64,000 bases of DNA from Ulota crispa (lineage: Eukaryota; Streptophyta; Bryopsida; Orthotrichales; Orthotrichaceae). The position numbers were made by a program, and so were the translations under genes. This document shows positions 11,434 through 23,402 of the stretch, piece after piece (position 1 is the first letter of the stretch; every line of letters begins with the position of its first letter). Below the pieces are notes generated by a model, which saw only the letters and a program-made list of their open reading frames with translations, made no database searches and was not told the origin of the DNA. The DNA is taken from positions 17,360,001 through 17,424,000 of the forward strand of contig OY987243.1 of NCBI GenBank assembly GCA_963920765.1, given 5' to 3'.

Positions 11434-12346
11434 TTAACCCTTTAAGGACCACACAACCATATTTTGGTTGCTGGGAGTGGTTATTGGCCTGTAGGTTGAA
11501 ATCGCTCAATAATTTGGAATTTGATCTTGAAGTATGCATGTGATCACAAGAATTTTGCATCCATCCAAAAAAATAACAATGCAATTGGGTATATGAGTTG
11601 ATAAATAATGGTGTTTATATGACATGGCTTCAAAATATGTATCCAATTTATGTCAAAGATGGTTCAAAGCAACAGCACAATACAACAAGTATGCAAGAAG
11701 AATGTCAAGTTTCAATTTCACAATTCTAAAAAATTTCAAATTGCTTAAGAAATACGCTTGTATTGTTTTCATATATGATAGTAGTATAATTTTAGTATTT
11801 GAAGATCTACTGGAATGTTGTTGTCATTTTGGCTTTAAAATTTATCATCTTACATTTAAGGCCAATTCTTGATTTTTTTCACCAATTGGATTTTCCAAAA
11901 TAATTATCAAATTTCTTGTAGAACCGTTTTAGGGTAGCAAAGAAAGTAGGTTTTGACCCTTTTTGTCCACTTAGCTACACCTTGTGATTGCTATTTTTGT
12001 CTATTTTGTGTGAAACTAGTCTTATTGGAAAGGTGGGAAACCTTGCTTTTTAGAAATGTAAGACTCTTCTCAATCAAAGCTTGCATGAAAGGTTAACATT
12101 CAAAACTAAACAAGAATGAATCACAAGAGATCTTCCGCATATGGCTCACTCAATCATTATAATATTTCACCTTCAACGATAGATCTAGTTGAAATTTTGG
12201 TGCTTTACAATAAACAAGGTGTACTTTCCATTTGTACAGTTGGATTACTGAAAATGGGTCCATATTTGAGTCAATTCCAAATCTAAGCTTACAGCCCCTA
12301 TTTTCAGTAGATTCTGTGAAAATGAGTGCGGTCGTTAAAGGGTTAA
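11434..12346 (+). mobile_element. TTAA element P1
   Basis: A 913-bp element between TTAA at 11434-11437 and 12343-12346, ends CCCTTTAAGGACCACACAAC and, inverted, CCCTTTAACGACCGCAC. It aligns along its length with P2 (15456-16536), for example ACATTTAAGGCCAA and TTTTTGTCCACTTAGCTACA. P2 carries the hairpin V1 that P1 lacks. Non-coding. Confidence 0.75.
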
Positions 12347-12477
12347 AGGTCAAAGTTACGATTTAGAACATGGCATGAGTGCTCAAACAAACTTCACGTT
12401 CTATAAAAATTAATTGAAGCACAATTTTATTCATACTAATGCAGCTTAATTAAAAATCAACGCTCAATCTGGATAAA

Positions 12478-12803
12478 ATGTAGCATGCTCATAAACTATC
12501 CAGGTATCAAAACCGCCCACCTTCTCAAATGCTCCTTTCATGTACATACTTTTTTTCATAGGTTTTCAAAATGTGCAAGGAGTGTATATTTGAGGAGGTG
12601 GGCGGTTTTAGAGATTTGTGGCCTTTCCACTCCAAAATTTCATACCTAATTCCACAAAGCTCCAAAAAATATGAAATAATTTGGGTTAGATGTCAATTCT
12701 TCTTGTCTCTGAACAAAAATGTACTGAAAAATAGTTCAAGAAGTTCCACCTCCCTAAAATTCAATTTTAGCCCTTAGATGGACAATTTAAGAGCACACTA
12801 CCT
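12478..12803 (-). mobile_element. AGGT-ended element K2, reversed
   Basis: A reversed, somewhat decayed K-family copy. Shared landmarks with K1 and K3, on the complement, are CCATCTAAGGGCT, the GGGGAGGTAGAACTTC-like motif, and an inner hairpin formed by ACCGCCCACCT at 12512 and GAGGAGGTGGGCGG at 12592. The end at 12803 reads CTACCT followed by TG in place of TA. Confidence 0.6.
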
Positions 12804-12819
12804 TGGTTCACTGTTTTTA

Positions 12820-13212
12820 AGGTAGGAGCACCCGTGGGCGTCACGTCCTCATGGGCATCATTGACAAAATCAGGGATTTTTTAACACAAAAGCAAATGTT
12901 AAGGGTACTTAAGTGATAGTTATGGGTGACAAAGTGATGGTTGTGGGTGACTGACATGACAATTTTGAGTACCCATCTCACTATTGAAAAACCAACAAGC
13001 CTTATTTTTAGATCTCTTACACATGGTTCTTACAATTTTAGTGATTTTAAACTTGAAAATTCTTTGTGAACAAATACTTGCAGTTGAAACCTTGAAATTG
13101 ATGCCAATATTTTTGGTCTCCACTTCCTAGCTTACAATATTTTTTTCAAAGGTAGTCAATTGTTTTGCCTACTCCAAAACCCTTATTTCCACGCTTATGG
13201 CTGCGCCAACCT
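12820..13212 (+). mobile_element. AGGT-ended element J2
   Basis: A 393-bp element with TA at 12818-12819 and 13213-13214. The left end is AGGTAGGAGCACCCGTGGGC and the right end is the inverse of AGGTTGGCGCAGCCATAAGC. The interior (GAGTACCCATCTCACTATT, CAACAAGCCT) is shared with J3 and J4. Where J3 carries N2, this copy reads CACTATTGAAAAACC without insertion. Confidence 0.75.
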
Positions 13213-13214
13213 TA

Positions 13215-14248
13215 GTTGGGGATTCAGAATGGTTTGGCCGTTCAGAAAAAAACTTATAATTCTAATAGATTCAGATGATTAAAATAGAATTGTCTTGTAC
13301 CGTGCATTTGCGCTCATCTGCATAAGTTACATAAAGTTAAAATCTGTAACTTGAGATTACTTCTTACTTGTAGACAAATAAATCAAAAAAGAATTTCATA
13401 AATACACTAATTTTATGGTCTCATTAATAAGATGTACAATATAGTTTGCCTTGTGAAGGCTATACAAAATATTACATTTAGGTTGCTTCAACAATTAGGT
13501 TGCCATACTTTAGAAAGCCACCTCATGACTTATTGAGTAATCATTGGAAGGCACATGTAATTCTCTAAATATTAGGATATCTCATTGTTTAAGGTATAGA
13601 AAACGCTATTTTGTTTTTCTTGAACTTTGTTGTTGTTGCCAAGTCCTTATTGTTGTTAAAGAAAATTACATTGAATAATACATTTAGATTGGTGCATACT
13701 AATTGTTTGCCATTTTACACTATATAAAACCTTAGTGATATTACAATAGTTTTCATCAATAATTACTACAATAAACAAATTTTAAAAGGCTTGACAACAA
13801 CAATGAACTTAAGAAAAAAAAAAACTAACAGTATGTAAGACCTAAATCATGGGAGATACTGATATTTGGAGAGTTGCATACACCTCTAACAATGAGTCAT
13901 GAGGAAAGTTCATAGGATAAAACAACTTAATTGTTAAAGCTACCTACATGCAATATCCATTGTACTTATTGTGAGTAAAACCACCTCACGTTTTCTTGGA
14001 TTTGTTGAACTGCCCCTGGGACCTGGTCAAAGATTGGTCCTTACTTCCTCTTGTTCTATTGATGGCACCGTCACTTTTCAAAGAAGAAAGTAAGGAAACC
14101 AAATATTATAAAGAAAAAGAGACTTCAGTTCAGCTAAAGTGATTAAATTTGCAGGGATTGAAAAGTTTTTTTAAAAAGAATTGTAGATCTGCTTTTGGAT
14201 TGCCACGTCCCTCTCAACTAACAGGTATGATTCAAAGTGGTGCTGCAG
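13215..14248. other. Gene-free AT-rich stretch
   Basis: About 1 kb with no supported gene or clear terminal repeats. A mirrored motif (AGGTTGCTTCAACAATTAGG) occurs near 13480 but I could not delimit an element. Confidence 0.4.
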
Positions 14249-14250
14249 TA

Positions 14251-14671
14251 AGGTAAGAGGCTCATAAACCGACCATCTAAGGGCTGAAACTGAATTTTGG
14301 GGCTGAAACTGAATTTTGGGGCTGAAACTGAATTTTGGGGCTGAAACTGAATTTTGGGGCTGAAACTGAATTTTGGGGCTGAAACTGAATTTTGGGGAGG
14401 TCGAACTTCTTGAAATAGTTTTCAGTAAGTTTTACTTGAAAGGTAAGAGGAAATGGCATCTAACTCAAGTTTTTTCATATTTTTTGGAGTTTTATGGAAT
14501 TAGTTATGAAATTTTGAAGTGGAAAGGCCATAGGGCTCTAAATCGCCCATCTTCTCAAATTTACATCTATAGTACATTATTGAAAGGCTATGAATAAGAA
14601 CATGTACTGGCACAGTCCATTTGGGGAGGTGAGCGGCTTTAATGCCCTAGCAGAGTTTGAGCCTCCTATCT
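14251..14671 (+). mobile_element. AGGT-ended element K1 with expanded 19-mer
   Basis: TA at 14249-14250 and 14672-14673; ends AGGTAAGAGGCTCAT and, inverted, AGATAGGAGGCTCAA. The body matches K3 (21425-21750): TTCTTGAAATA, TTTTTTGGAGTTTT, TTAGTTATGAAATTTTGAAG. At 14281-14397 it carries six tandem copies of a 19-bp unit that K3 has once. Non-coding. Confidence 0.75.
14281..14397 (+). repeat. Tandem repeat, 19-bp unit, six copies
   Basis: The unit GGCTGAAACTGAATTTTGG recurs exactly at 19-bp steps (CTGAAAC at 14284, 14303, 14322, 14341, 14360, 14379). The near-perfect identity of the copies implies recent expansion. The apparent repetitive protein on the minus strand is an artefact of it. Confidence 0.95.
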
Positions 14672-14825
14672 TATAATTATTCCATTGCATCAATTCTAGT
14701 GATGAAGAAGAATTGCCATCTACACCACAAAAACCAACATTTTGAATGGCCGTACACGTAAGTGAAACATGAAAATGTGCTTGAAACTAAAATATCCATG
14801 GTAAATTTGGAAAATCAAAATACTA

Positions 14826-15455
14826 AGGGCTGCTTCACACCATGATAAGCCAAATCGAGAGGTCGTGAGATTGAGTGGCCAAACTTTGGTGAGAGACCAA
14901 CGAAATGGGTTGAAAATAGGTAATAATATATTTTTTGACACCTTTGGCCGCTCTTAGTGTGAAGTTTCCAAAGGCCAAGTCCAAAGGCCAAACTCTTGGC
15001 AATGAGCTTTCACGGCCTCTCAACTTGAATGGCCATAGTGTGAAGCCTCCAAAGGCCAAGCCCAAAGTCCAAAGTCATAAACTTTCATGGCCTCTCAACT
15101 TGAATGGCCATGATGTGAAACCTCCAAAAGCCAAGCCCAAGGTCCAAAGCCATAACATTTATTAAACCTTCCAAATATAACGACCAAGATTTTGTAAGCT
15201 TTTGATTATTTTATGAAAACAATGTGACTGCCTCTCAACCATAGTTCGGGTCTCCATTTTTGCTTAACCTAAACTATTGTCGAGTGGCTGTCTACCTTGG
15301 ATGATAAAATGCTGTCATGTAGACATTTGGAGGATGATAGCCTTTGGAGTTTGGCCTCTAGTGTGAAGGGTTGAGAGGCCAAACTCTTGGTTTCTTGTAA
15401 TCTAATTGGTGGAAATCGACGGCCTCTTGACTTTCGGTCATAATGTGAAGCTGTG
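14826..15455. mobile_element. Element S with threefold internal repeat
   Basis: Imperfect inverted ends: GGGCTGCTTCACACCATGA at the left and, inverted, GCACAGCTTCACATTATGAC at the right, with AGAGG(T/C)CGT a little further in on both. Inside, a unit containing GTGTGAAGCCTCCAAAGGCC recurs at 14957, 15038 and 15113 (spacing 81 and 75). The element abuts P2 directly. Superfamily not assigned; no coding capacity seen. Confidence 0.5.
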
Positions 15456-16536
15456 CTAATCCTTTAAGGACCACACAAGCATATTTTGGTTGCAGGGAGT
15501 GGCCATAAGGTGACCCTCCCCATACCCAACCCTTTCCCAATTCTGACCCCTATGTACCCAGGGTGTTCATTTACACCCTGGGTACATAGGGGTCAAAATT
15601 GGGAAAGAGTCGGGTATGGGGAGGGTTACCTTATTTTAATTGCAAAGAGTGGCCATATTTTGGTTGCAAAGAGTGTTTTTTGGCTCATAGAGCAAAATAG
15701 CTCTACAATTTGGAAATTGGTCTTGAAGAACGCATGTGGTCACAAGAATTTTGCATCTAACCAAAAAAATAACAATGGAATCATGTGAGTTGACAAATAA
15801 TGGGGTTTATATAGCATGGCCTCAAAATATGTATGGATATTTGGTCAAAAATGGATCAAAGCTACAACAAAATACATCAAATATCTAAGAAGAATGTCAC
15901 ATTTCAATTGTATGGTCCTATAAAAATTCTAATTTGCTTAAGAAATACGCTCATATTGTTTCTCTATATGATAGCAATATAATTGTAGTATTTGAAGATC
16001 TATTGAAAAGATGTTGTTATTTCATCTATAAAACTTGTCAACCTACATTTAAGGCCAATTTTTGATTTTTTTCATTGAAAATTTTTCCATGGCATTTATC
16101 AAATTTCTTGTAGAATTGTTTTAGGGTAACAAATAAAGTGGGATTTTTATCCTTTTTGTCCACTTAGCTACACCTTGTGATTGCTAATTTCATTCATCTT
16201 GTGTGGAACTAATTTTATTGGGAAGGCGAGAAACCCTACTTTTTAGAAATATAAGACATTTCTTAAGCATATCTTGTATGAAGAGTTAACATTCAAAATA
16301 ACACAAGCATGAAAAACTAGAGATTTTCACCTATGGCTTACTCAATCATTTTAATATTTCACCTCCAATAATAGAACTGGTTGAAATTTTGATACTTTAC
16401 AATAAACAAGTTATTCCTCTCATTTATACGGTTGGATTATTCAAATTGGGTCCATATTTGATTCAACTGCTCATCTAAATTTACTGCTCTGGTTTTAGTG
16501 AATTTTGTGAAAATGTATGTGATCCTCAAACGGTTA
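15456..16536 (+). mobile_element. TTAA element P2 with nested V1
   Basis: A second copy of P1, 1,081 bp including V1. The left boundary is CTAA (15456-15459) followed by TCCTTTAAGGACCACACAAG; the right boundary is the inverse of CCGTTTGAGGATC then TTAA (16533-16536). Older than P1 by the look of its ends. Non-coding. Confidence 0.7.
15508..15631. mobile_element. Near-perfect hairpin MITE V1
   Basis: A 124-bp palindrome with TA at 15506-15507 and 15632-15633. Left arm AGGTGACCCTCCCCATACCC, right arm its near-exact inverse; the arms meet around TGTTCATTTACA. The inner part GACCCCTATGTAC is shared with V2 (56917-57058), although the outer arms differ. The RNA would form a duplex of about 55 bp, so it is a possible small-RNA source. 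Confidence 0.8.
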
Positions 16537-19088
16537 AGTAGTTTGAGAAAAAGAAAACAGCTGATGCTTGTAGCCGCTCTAAACATGACGGATTTTAGTT
16601 GGATTTTCCTTCAATAAGTAGATACTTGCTGGTTACAATAAAATTAGAGGAAACTACCAAAACACCCTTTGATTTTCTTACGAAATGACCGAAATGGTTT
16701 TAGATTTTGGAAAATCTCAAAAATAACATTGCATATCAAATTTACCATCCAAATCATTTTCTAGCAATTATGCTATCGAACAATTTGCTTCCAAATGATG
16801 CAATCTTTCAATCTTCATGTAGCAGTACACAATTTATTTCAACTAGTGCTAAACTTTGACTAGTGCAAGATTCTTTCACATTGATCTGGGTAAGTTTTGT
16901 CTAACTTATGTGAAAACGTGGTGTATGTCCAGCCCTTGTTTTTCAAGTGGAGTTTTAGTCACAATTTTTTTATGTCGCTCATGTAATTACGTGGTAGCAC
17001 AATCTTTGTGACGTAGTATCTTGGGGAGGTCACTCAATGTATTTTTTGGATACCCGTGCAATTAAATAAAAGTTTCACCCCTATTTACTTTATTTTTTTG
17101 TTTCAAAATTTTGGATATTTTAGATTCAAATGAATTATATGAGATATCCAAACATGTAATTGAAGATTGCACTAAAATGGTTGAATTTTCACTTCAAATA
17201 TTTATCAAAATTGCGTTTGAATTGCATCCAATTTTGGTACACAAAAACTATAACCAAGCCTTAATTTATTGTCAATTTGAAAATATTTTTTACCATATAA
17301 TATAAGGGGTCAAACAAAATTCTAGCTATGCAATGTATTTATTTTCTTCCGAAATTTGTAAGTAATTATTTAGATTTTTTTTTTTAATAAAGCACAATGT
17401 AAATTTTCAATATAGAAGAACACACTATAAAATTTTCAAACTATTCAATTGATTTTTTACAATATAAGGTAGGGATCAAAGATTTTGATTGCGTGTGTGC
17501 CAAAAAAATAGGGAGTGCACCCCCCAAGTGTAGTTTGCTTCATACACTCTCTTACTAATATAAATGCTTCCAAAACATCCTTAGAATTTTGAACACTTGA
17601 GTCACAATTTTTGAAATAGTGTTTATATATTGTGATTCACAATGTTTTGAATTAACCTAGATTACCAGGAATTAAATTATGAATGCTCTTTGCAAATTCA
17701 CTTATATCTTGAATTAGTGCAATTTAGAGTTGTTAATGCAAGGTGTAGTAATCTAAGTAACTTGTGTAGTACCTCAAATAAATTATCGACATGTTGTCCT
17801 CATGTTCCAAAATGCACAACTTGTTTTTCTAAATTACAATCCTATGTTCTAATGCACTTGGATGCTATTTGGAGAAACTTTACGTGTTTGTATAGCTTTA
17901 AGTGAACAATTTGTCAAGAAAATGTGCGTCAAGTGGTAAGTAGTTATATTGTGGGCGTTGGTGTCACCAATGGTGTTTTAGATTATTATTATTAATTTTT
18001 CTGAAGTTAGGAGAATTTGGAAATTCTATGAAAAGTGAAGGGTGTATTGGTAATGATTCATAAAAGTGTTATGATAGATATCTTGATCTTTACTCAAAAT
18101 CTGTGGCCAAAGGGTGGGGCTGTATAACAAGCAAATGGTATTAAATCACACTTTAAATGTAATTTGAACTCCTAATCAAATTTTCTAATTTTATTTGGTC
18201 TTGTGAACACTCTTCATTGTCAATAGCTTGGAGAATCTTAGACCTTCACAAGGTCAAAGGATGTGTGGGTTTAAAGAATTTGAATGGGTAAAGATGTTGA
18301 AGTGGAAGCACCCACAGCCACCAATGTCCTATACCCAACTTGTAGGGGGTACTGCTTTCAAACTCAACAAAGAGAGGTGATTTGGAATGCAATCTAGGTC
18401 CTTTTCAAGGTTGGGATTACTCAAGTCATCCTACATGTCCCAAAGTGCAGTAGGAAGTAATGACAGAAAGTAATACGACTATTATTAGAATTATATGAGT
18501 TTAGACTAGAGGTTAGCAATGGGTTCAAAGCACTTTTTGACTCCTAAAATTTAAAATAATTTCAATTTTACAAATAATATTATGAAAATTTGCAATCCCA
18601 ATACTTCTTATCTTCCTACATGAAAAACACATTTGTTGCCTCAAACTCTTTGTAGTTTGTTACATAATTGCTTATCGGGTACGGGTGCATCCACCTTAGT
18701 TTGGAGGAAACAAGTTGGTACTAATATGGGTTTGTTGGAAAAACATTGGAATTGGAAAATTTTAGAGTGGGGGGGGGGATGAAACCGACGGCAATGGACG
18801 GAAACCGATGCACTCTTGGAAGAGGAGGAGAAAAACTAGAGGAGCGTTTAAATCTCACCTTACCCTGATCAATATCACGTAGCAAATGGCTGAAATTTTG
18901 AACAATTTCCAAAATTGTAACAGACCCCAGAGTAACGACTCTGTAACACTGAATCTACAAAACTGACAGAAGACTGTTGATTGAAAACAATTAAGTTTTT
19001 GGCAGTTACGGTGAACCACTGAACCCTACATGAGCCCAATTATAGTGGGTTTACGGCCGGTGGTTCGTCTTCGTAGTAAAAAAGGAGA
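16537..19088. other. Gene-free stretch with one possible TIR element
   Basis: No supported gene in 2.5 kb. A probable element runs from about 17022 to 17530: its left end CTTGGGGAGGTCACTC and right end (inverted CTTGGGGGGTGCACTC) continue into TTTTTTGG. The target duplication is unclear. A G-run and GC-richer patch at 18767-18860 may be a remnant of something else. Remaining sequence is AT-rich and unrecognised. Confidence 0.4.
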
Positions 19089-19247
19089 TAGGGTAGGAAC
19101 ACCCATAAGCGTTAGTTTAAGGGTTTTGAACATGATGACTATTAATAAACATCTAACAAATTATAGGATTATGTTAGCAACAAAAAAAATAATGAGTTTC
19201 CACATTTGAATGTATTATTTGGATATTGTGAGAATAAGCTGTGAATT

Positions 19248-19496
19248 TTCAACCCTAAGCGCCCAACCCAAATTTGTGTCATGCTGGACCTCATGGCAAA
19301 CAATTTGACATCGCAAGTTCAAAAACAACATTTGGAAGAGTTAGCCTTTGATATTGCACAAGGCTTTGGGTACGGAGATGTAGAAAAAATTTGGTAAGTT
19401 TTCATTGCACGGATCAAAAGATTATAACAGTCAAAAATAACAAAGTGCTAAATATTAAGAGGCCATATTTTGGCCCTTGGGGCATTCAGGGGTTAA
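19248..19496. mobile_element. TTAA element L1, nested in I2
   Basis: A 249-bp element. The left end is TCAA then CCCTAAGCGCCCAACCC; the right end is GGGGCATTCAGGGG then TTAA (19493-19496). In I1 the matching site reads GAATTTTTAAAAAGTAAACTG without insertion, which shows that a TTAA was duplicated here. Non-coding. Confidence 0.75.
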
Positions 19497-19554
19497 AGAG
19501 CAAACTGTCATTGTATCCATAACCAACACAAAGGTTTCATGTTCACATGTTGTA

Positions 19555-21339
19555 CAATACCAAGTAGTATAGGTACGTAATGCATGTTTTGGCATTCCCA
19601 ACAAGTTTGTATAACAAAAAATACAAATAGTATTATAATCTCATATTGTTGGTATATGATTCTCATGCAATCCCAATCAACCATACCAAATTTTGGTTAC
19701 TAAAAACCAAAATCTTATTTTTGGTAAATTGTTTTGTGTCAAAATCATGGTTTTACAAGAAAGTTGATTTAAAAACATTGTTGATGAATTTTTGAGATTT
19801 GATTACATGGATGTGTTGGAGACCTTAGTGCGCACATATTTTTTTCTAACAAGCATCTTCAAAATGTTCAAAATTCCTTAAATGGAGACTTGAATGCTGG
19901 AGTGATCATGACCAAATTTAGTGAAATAGATATTTCTTTATGGTAATTAGATTGTACTGTTTGACTCATACATTATGATTGAGTTTGTAGCTTTGTGCAT
20001 GATGATATGTTTATTTTGCCAAAACTTATTAAAAAATTTGAGATATTTATTTTACTAAATTAGGTCATGATTACACCAACGTGCAAGTCTCCATTGAAGG
20101 AATTTTGAACATTTTGAAGATGTTCATTAGAAAGAAATATGTGCACACTAAGGTCTCCAACACATCCATGCAATCAAATCTCAAAAATTCATCACTAGTG
20201 TCTTTTAACCCCTCAAGTCCCAAACCATTTTTTCTATGAAAAGACTTGTTTTTTTTTTTTTGTTTTTTTTTGTTTTTTTGTTTTTTTGAAATCCAACCGT
20301 AAGATCTTGCTCTAGATAGTATGAAGTACTTGGGAAAAGAATTGAGCTTATTCCAAATGAAAAGGAGTGAGATATTTGCTTGCAAAGCGTAGGAAAAAGT
20401 TTTTTTTCATACTGCCCAAAAATTTCAGAAATCGTTTACCATTTCTATATCAAAAAAATTGCTCTATGCAAAGTTGAGGTTTTTTTTTCCCATGTAGAAG
20501 ACCAAGTTAGGTATGTGTGGGAGAATTTTCAAATCAATTGGAACTATACAGCACATGGGAAAAATCAATAAGTAAAAAGAAGTAGAGAATGGGTCAAAAC
20601 ACTAAATTGTTAAGAATCTAATTATTGAAATGAAAAATGCAAATCTCAACATTGATAATGTTGTATTAAAAAATCTACTTCCTTTGGTTTAGTTTTTTAC
20701 TCCAAAAGATTGAAAATTGAGTAAAACAAAGGACTTCAAAGTTTATTTTAGAGTAGAGAATCCATAATTGCTTGCAAACAAAAAATCCTCATAACTTTCA
20801 TGTCATTGATTGAAATTGAATGATTCAAAGCTTCTCATGTATGGAAAAATCTAAAGAACCAGTTTCAAAATTTTATTTTAAAAATATATAATTTTTAAAG
20901 ACGTTTTTGAGCTGCCCAAATGGGCAGCCCTCCCCAAAATTTCAGAAAAACATGCATAACTTCTTCAATAAATGTCGGAATGAAGAATTTTTTTGATGCC
21001 CACTTAGATTTTTGAATTCCCCATCTCCCATAAAAGTTTCAAGAAATTACATAAAGTAGTTTACTCATAGGTACATGACCGAACCCCAAACGGTCCCTGA
21101 AAGGACAATGGGCTTTTAGGGGTTAATCAACTTTCTTGTAAAACCATGATTTTGACACAAAACAATTTACCAAAAATAAGATTTTGGTTTTCTGTAACCA
21201 AAATTTGGTATGATTGATTAGGATTGCATGAGGATCATATACCATCAATATAAGATTATAATTCCATTTATAATTTTTGTTTTACAAACTTGTTGGGAAT
21301 GCCAAAATAGACATTACGTACCTATACTACCTGGTACTG
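19555..21339. mobile_element. Mariner-like foldback M1, nested in I2
   Basis: TA at 19553-19554 and 21340-21341. The ends CAATACCAAGTAGTATAGG and, inverted, CAGTACCAGGTAGTATAGG are followed by complementary arms of about 400 bp. Without E3 it is about 865 bp, close to M0 (851 bp), with which it shares the centre (GTTTGACTCATAC, ATTTTGCCAAAA). CAGT ends plus TA duplication point to Tc1/mariner. Non-coding. Confidence 0.7.
20205..21126 (-). mobile_element. TTAA element E3, reversed, nested in M1
   Basis: A 922-bp family E element in reverse orientation, TTAA at 20205-20208 and 21123-21126. The opposite arm of M1 reads TTTTTAAATCAACTTTC without insertion, an internal empty-site control. A T-rich run (20249-20288) sits near the left end. 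Confidence 0.8.
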
Positions 21340-21424
21340 TACTTCCTCGTAATTGCATCTATTTATTTCTACAAATTTTCCAAAATTTTCCAAGATTTTA
21401 GAAGAGAATATTATGGGGACACTA

Positions 21425-21750
21425 AGGTAGAAGGCTCAAAAATCAACCATCTAAGGGCTTAAACTGAATTTTGGGGAGGTAGAACTTCTTGAAATATTTT
21501 TCAGTAAAATTTCCTTGAAATACAAGAAGAATTGACATCTAACCCAAATTGTTTCATGTTTTTTGGAGTTTTGTAGAATTAGTTATGAAATTTTGAAGCT
21601 GAAGTGGCATAGGGCTCTATAACCGCTCACCTCCTCAAATGTACACCACCTATACATTTTAGAAATCTATGAAAAAATACATGTACAGAGAGAGAACATT
21701 TTGGAGGGCAAATGATTTTAGAGCCTGGACGGTTTTTGGGCCTTCTACCT
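21425..21750 (+). mobile_element. AGGT-ended element K3, nested in I2
   Basis: TA at 21423-21424 and 21751-21752; ends AGGTAGAAGGCTCAAAAATC and, inverted, AGGTAGAAGGCCCAAAAACC. It has one copy of the 19-bp unit that K1 has six times. Its right TA is part of the TTAA used by B3. Confidence 0.75.
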
Positions 21751-22714
21751 TAACCCCTAAATGCCCAAGAGTGTTTTTCTTGTTTTGAGAAGGTAGTTAT
21801 GAAGTTTTGGAATTGTCCTTGTAAGATCATTATAAAACATCAAAATAAAATTGTGACCATTGAATCTTGAACTTCAAGGTTTCTAAATGGCACTATCCAA
21901 AAAGAATCCAAAATAGTTGCACAGATTTCAAGATATTTGTGATTGAATGGTGATGAGTATGGAATTTTTTACTTTTTTGGAACTGCCCAAAACTTCTAAT
22001 GCAAATTGGCAACTTTTGGACACAAAATTGGGAAACAACCACTTAGGATGTTTTAGTATTTATTGTTGTTACATCAAAACCAATGGCCCCTCTTCCAAAT
22101 CCATGACCACAATTTCACAAATGAGCCTGCAATGCAATTGCCAAAACGCAACTGTCCAATACAAAGAAAATTTTCAGCTTCAATTATTGCCCAAAAATCA
22201 TTATGAATGAAAGAATTTTCAGTGGTGAATAGATTCTAATTAGTATTACAAAGACATTCCAAGTGAAATTAGTCCAAAAGCACTTTTAGATTTTGTTAAA
22301 TGTCAAAATTTCATAAAAAAGGCCCTTATTGCCCAAGGGAGTGCCCAAGAGAAATCTTCACCTTTTGCTCAACTTGATGCCCATCTTTTCAATGTGTCAA
22401 CTTCTCATAAGCTCTGTGACACTATTCACGACACTATTCACGACACTATTCATGACACTATTCATGACACTATCCATGACACTATTCACAACACTATTCA
22501 TGTCACAAAATGTATGCTTGTAGTTAACCTTCCACCAAAAACAATTGAAATAAGATATGAAGGAAGTTGAATTTGAAAGGTGGAACTAACTTGAACGCGC
22601 AACTTTTCCAAAAAAAAAAACTTGAAAATGACAAAATCTGTACCTTCAACAGGACTTCAAAGTTTCTTGAAGTTTGGACACCCAATTTGGGTGCCTTGGG
22701 CATTTAGGGGTTAA
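21750..22714. mobile_element. TTAA element B3, nested in I2
   Basis: A 965-bp element, TTAA at 21750-21753 and 22711-22714, with 16-bp ends CCCCTAAATGCCCAAG on both sides; next to the right end is GGACACCCAATTTGGGTG, shared with B1. Most of the core differs from B1. It contains a 12-bp tandem array (22418-22501). It was inserted in the TTAA formed at the right border of K3. Non-coding. Confidence 0.75.
22418..22501 (+). repeat. Tandem repeat, 12-bp unit, seven copies
   Basis: The unit GACACTATTCAY is repeated seven times with few changes, inside B3. The threonine-leucine-rich short open frame across it is a by-product. Confidence 0.9.
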
Positions 22715-22736
22715 CGCTTATGGTGTTCCTACCTTA

Positions 22737-23402
22737 TAACTTGTTTCATCCTGCAGTTGTTTCGTGCGAAGTTTTGTTAATGGTGATATCCACATCTTTG
22801 ACTAATGTCCAAGTCATGTGATTTTATTATGTGATTCAATGTGCTCTTTTGCTCATTATTACATCACTCCATGTAGTAAACTTCAGTGTTTTTGGCCGAT
22901 TGTTCCAAGGACTTAAATCTTTTAAATATTCTTTGAATCTGTTTTTAAAATGAATTTTTTGTTCCAACTTGAAACTAAGAAATAACAGAGTACAAGTATG
23001 GTGGCGTTTTCCAAAAATAAATAACTGTCATATTTTGTATATGATGTGCTTCCAGAAAAAAAAGCTTTTTCTTCAATGATAGTTCTAATTTGAAATCTTT
23101 ACAAATGATGTGAACTCCAAAACATATGGTTTTATCAATGTAACGAAAAAAAACTGTTTATAGATAATGGCAAAAGGGCGCATGGAAGGTATTGAATATT
23201 GACTCTATGAAAATATGCTCCCAATTTTCTAAGCGTTTTTTATTTTATCATCTGTGTTTGAATGTTTGTTTAGGTATTTGCTCAAACATTGGGGTGTGTG
23301 CAACTTGATTTTTATTGCCAACCATTATGAGGTTCTACTCAGGAAGGAACATAAACTTACAGAGTAATTATGGTTTCCCCTTGCAAGCTATGGCATGACT
23401 TT
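22737..23402. other. Gene-free spacer
   Basis: AT-rich sequence with no supported gene, RNA or repeat. Confidence 0.45.

Larger units (their letters stand above)
19091..22734 (+). mobile_element. AGGT-ended composite element I2
   Basis: TA at 19089-19090 and 22735-22736; ends GGGTAGGAACACCCATAAGC and, inverted, AGGTAGGAACACCATAAGC. Its own sequence is only about 0.3 kb and matches I1. The rest is insertion: L1 (19248-19496), M1 (19555-21339, itself containing E3), K3 (21425-21750) and B3 (21750-22714). Each insertion is visible by alignment with I1 or with the sister copy. No coding capacity. Confidence 0.75.

Noticed and set aside
14277-14459. Repetitive minus-strand frame rich in QPQNSVSAPK
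   Set aside because: It is the translation of the 19-bp tandem repeat in K1, which has a single unit in K3.
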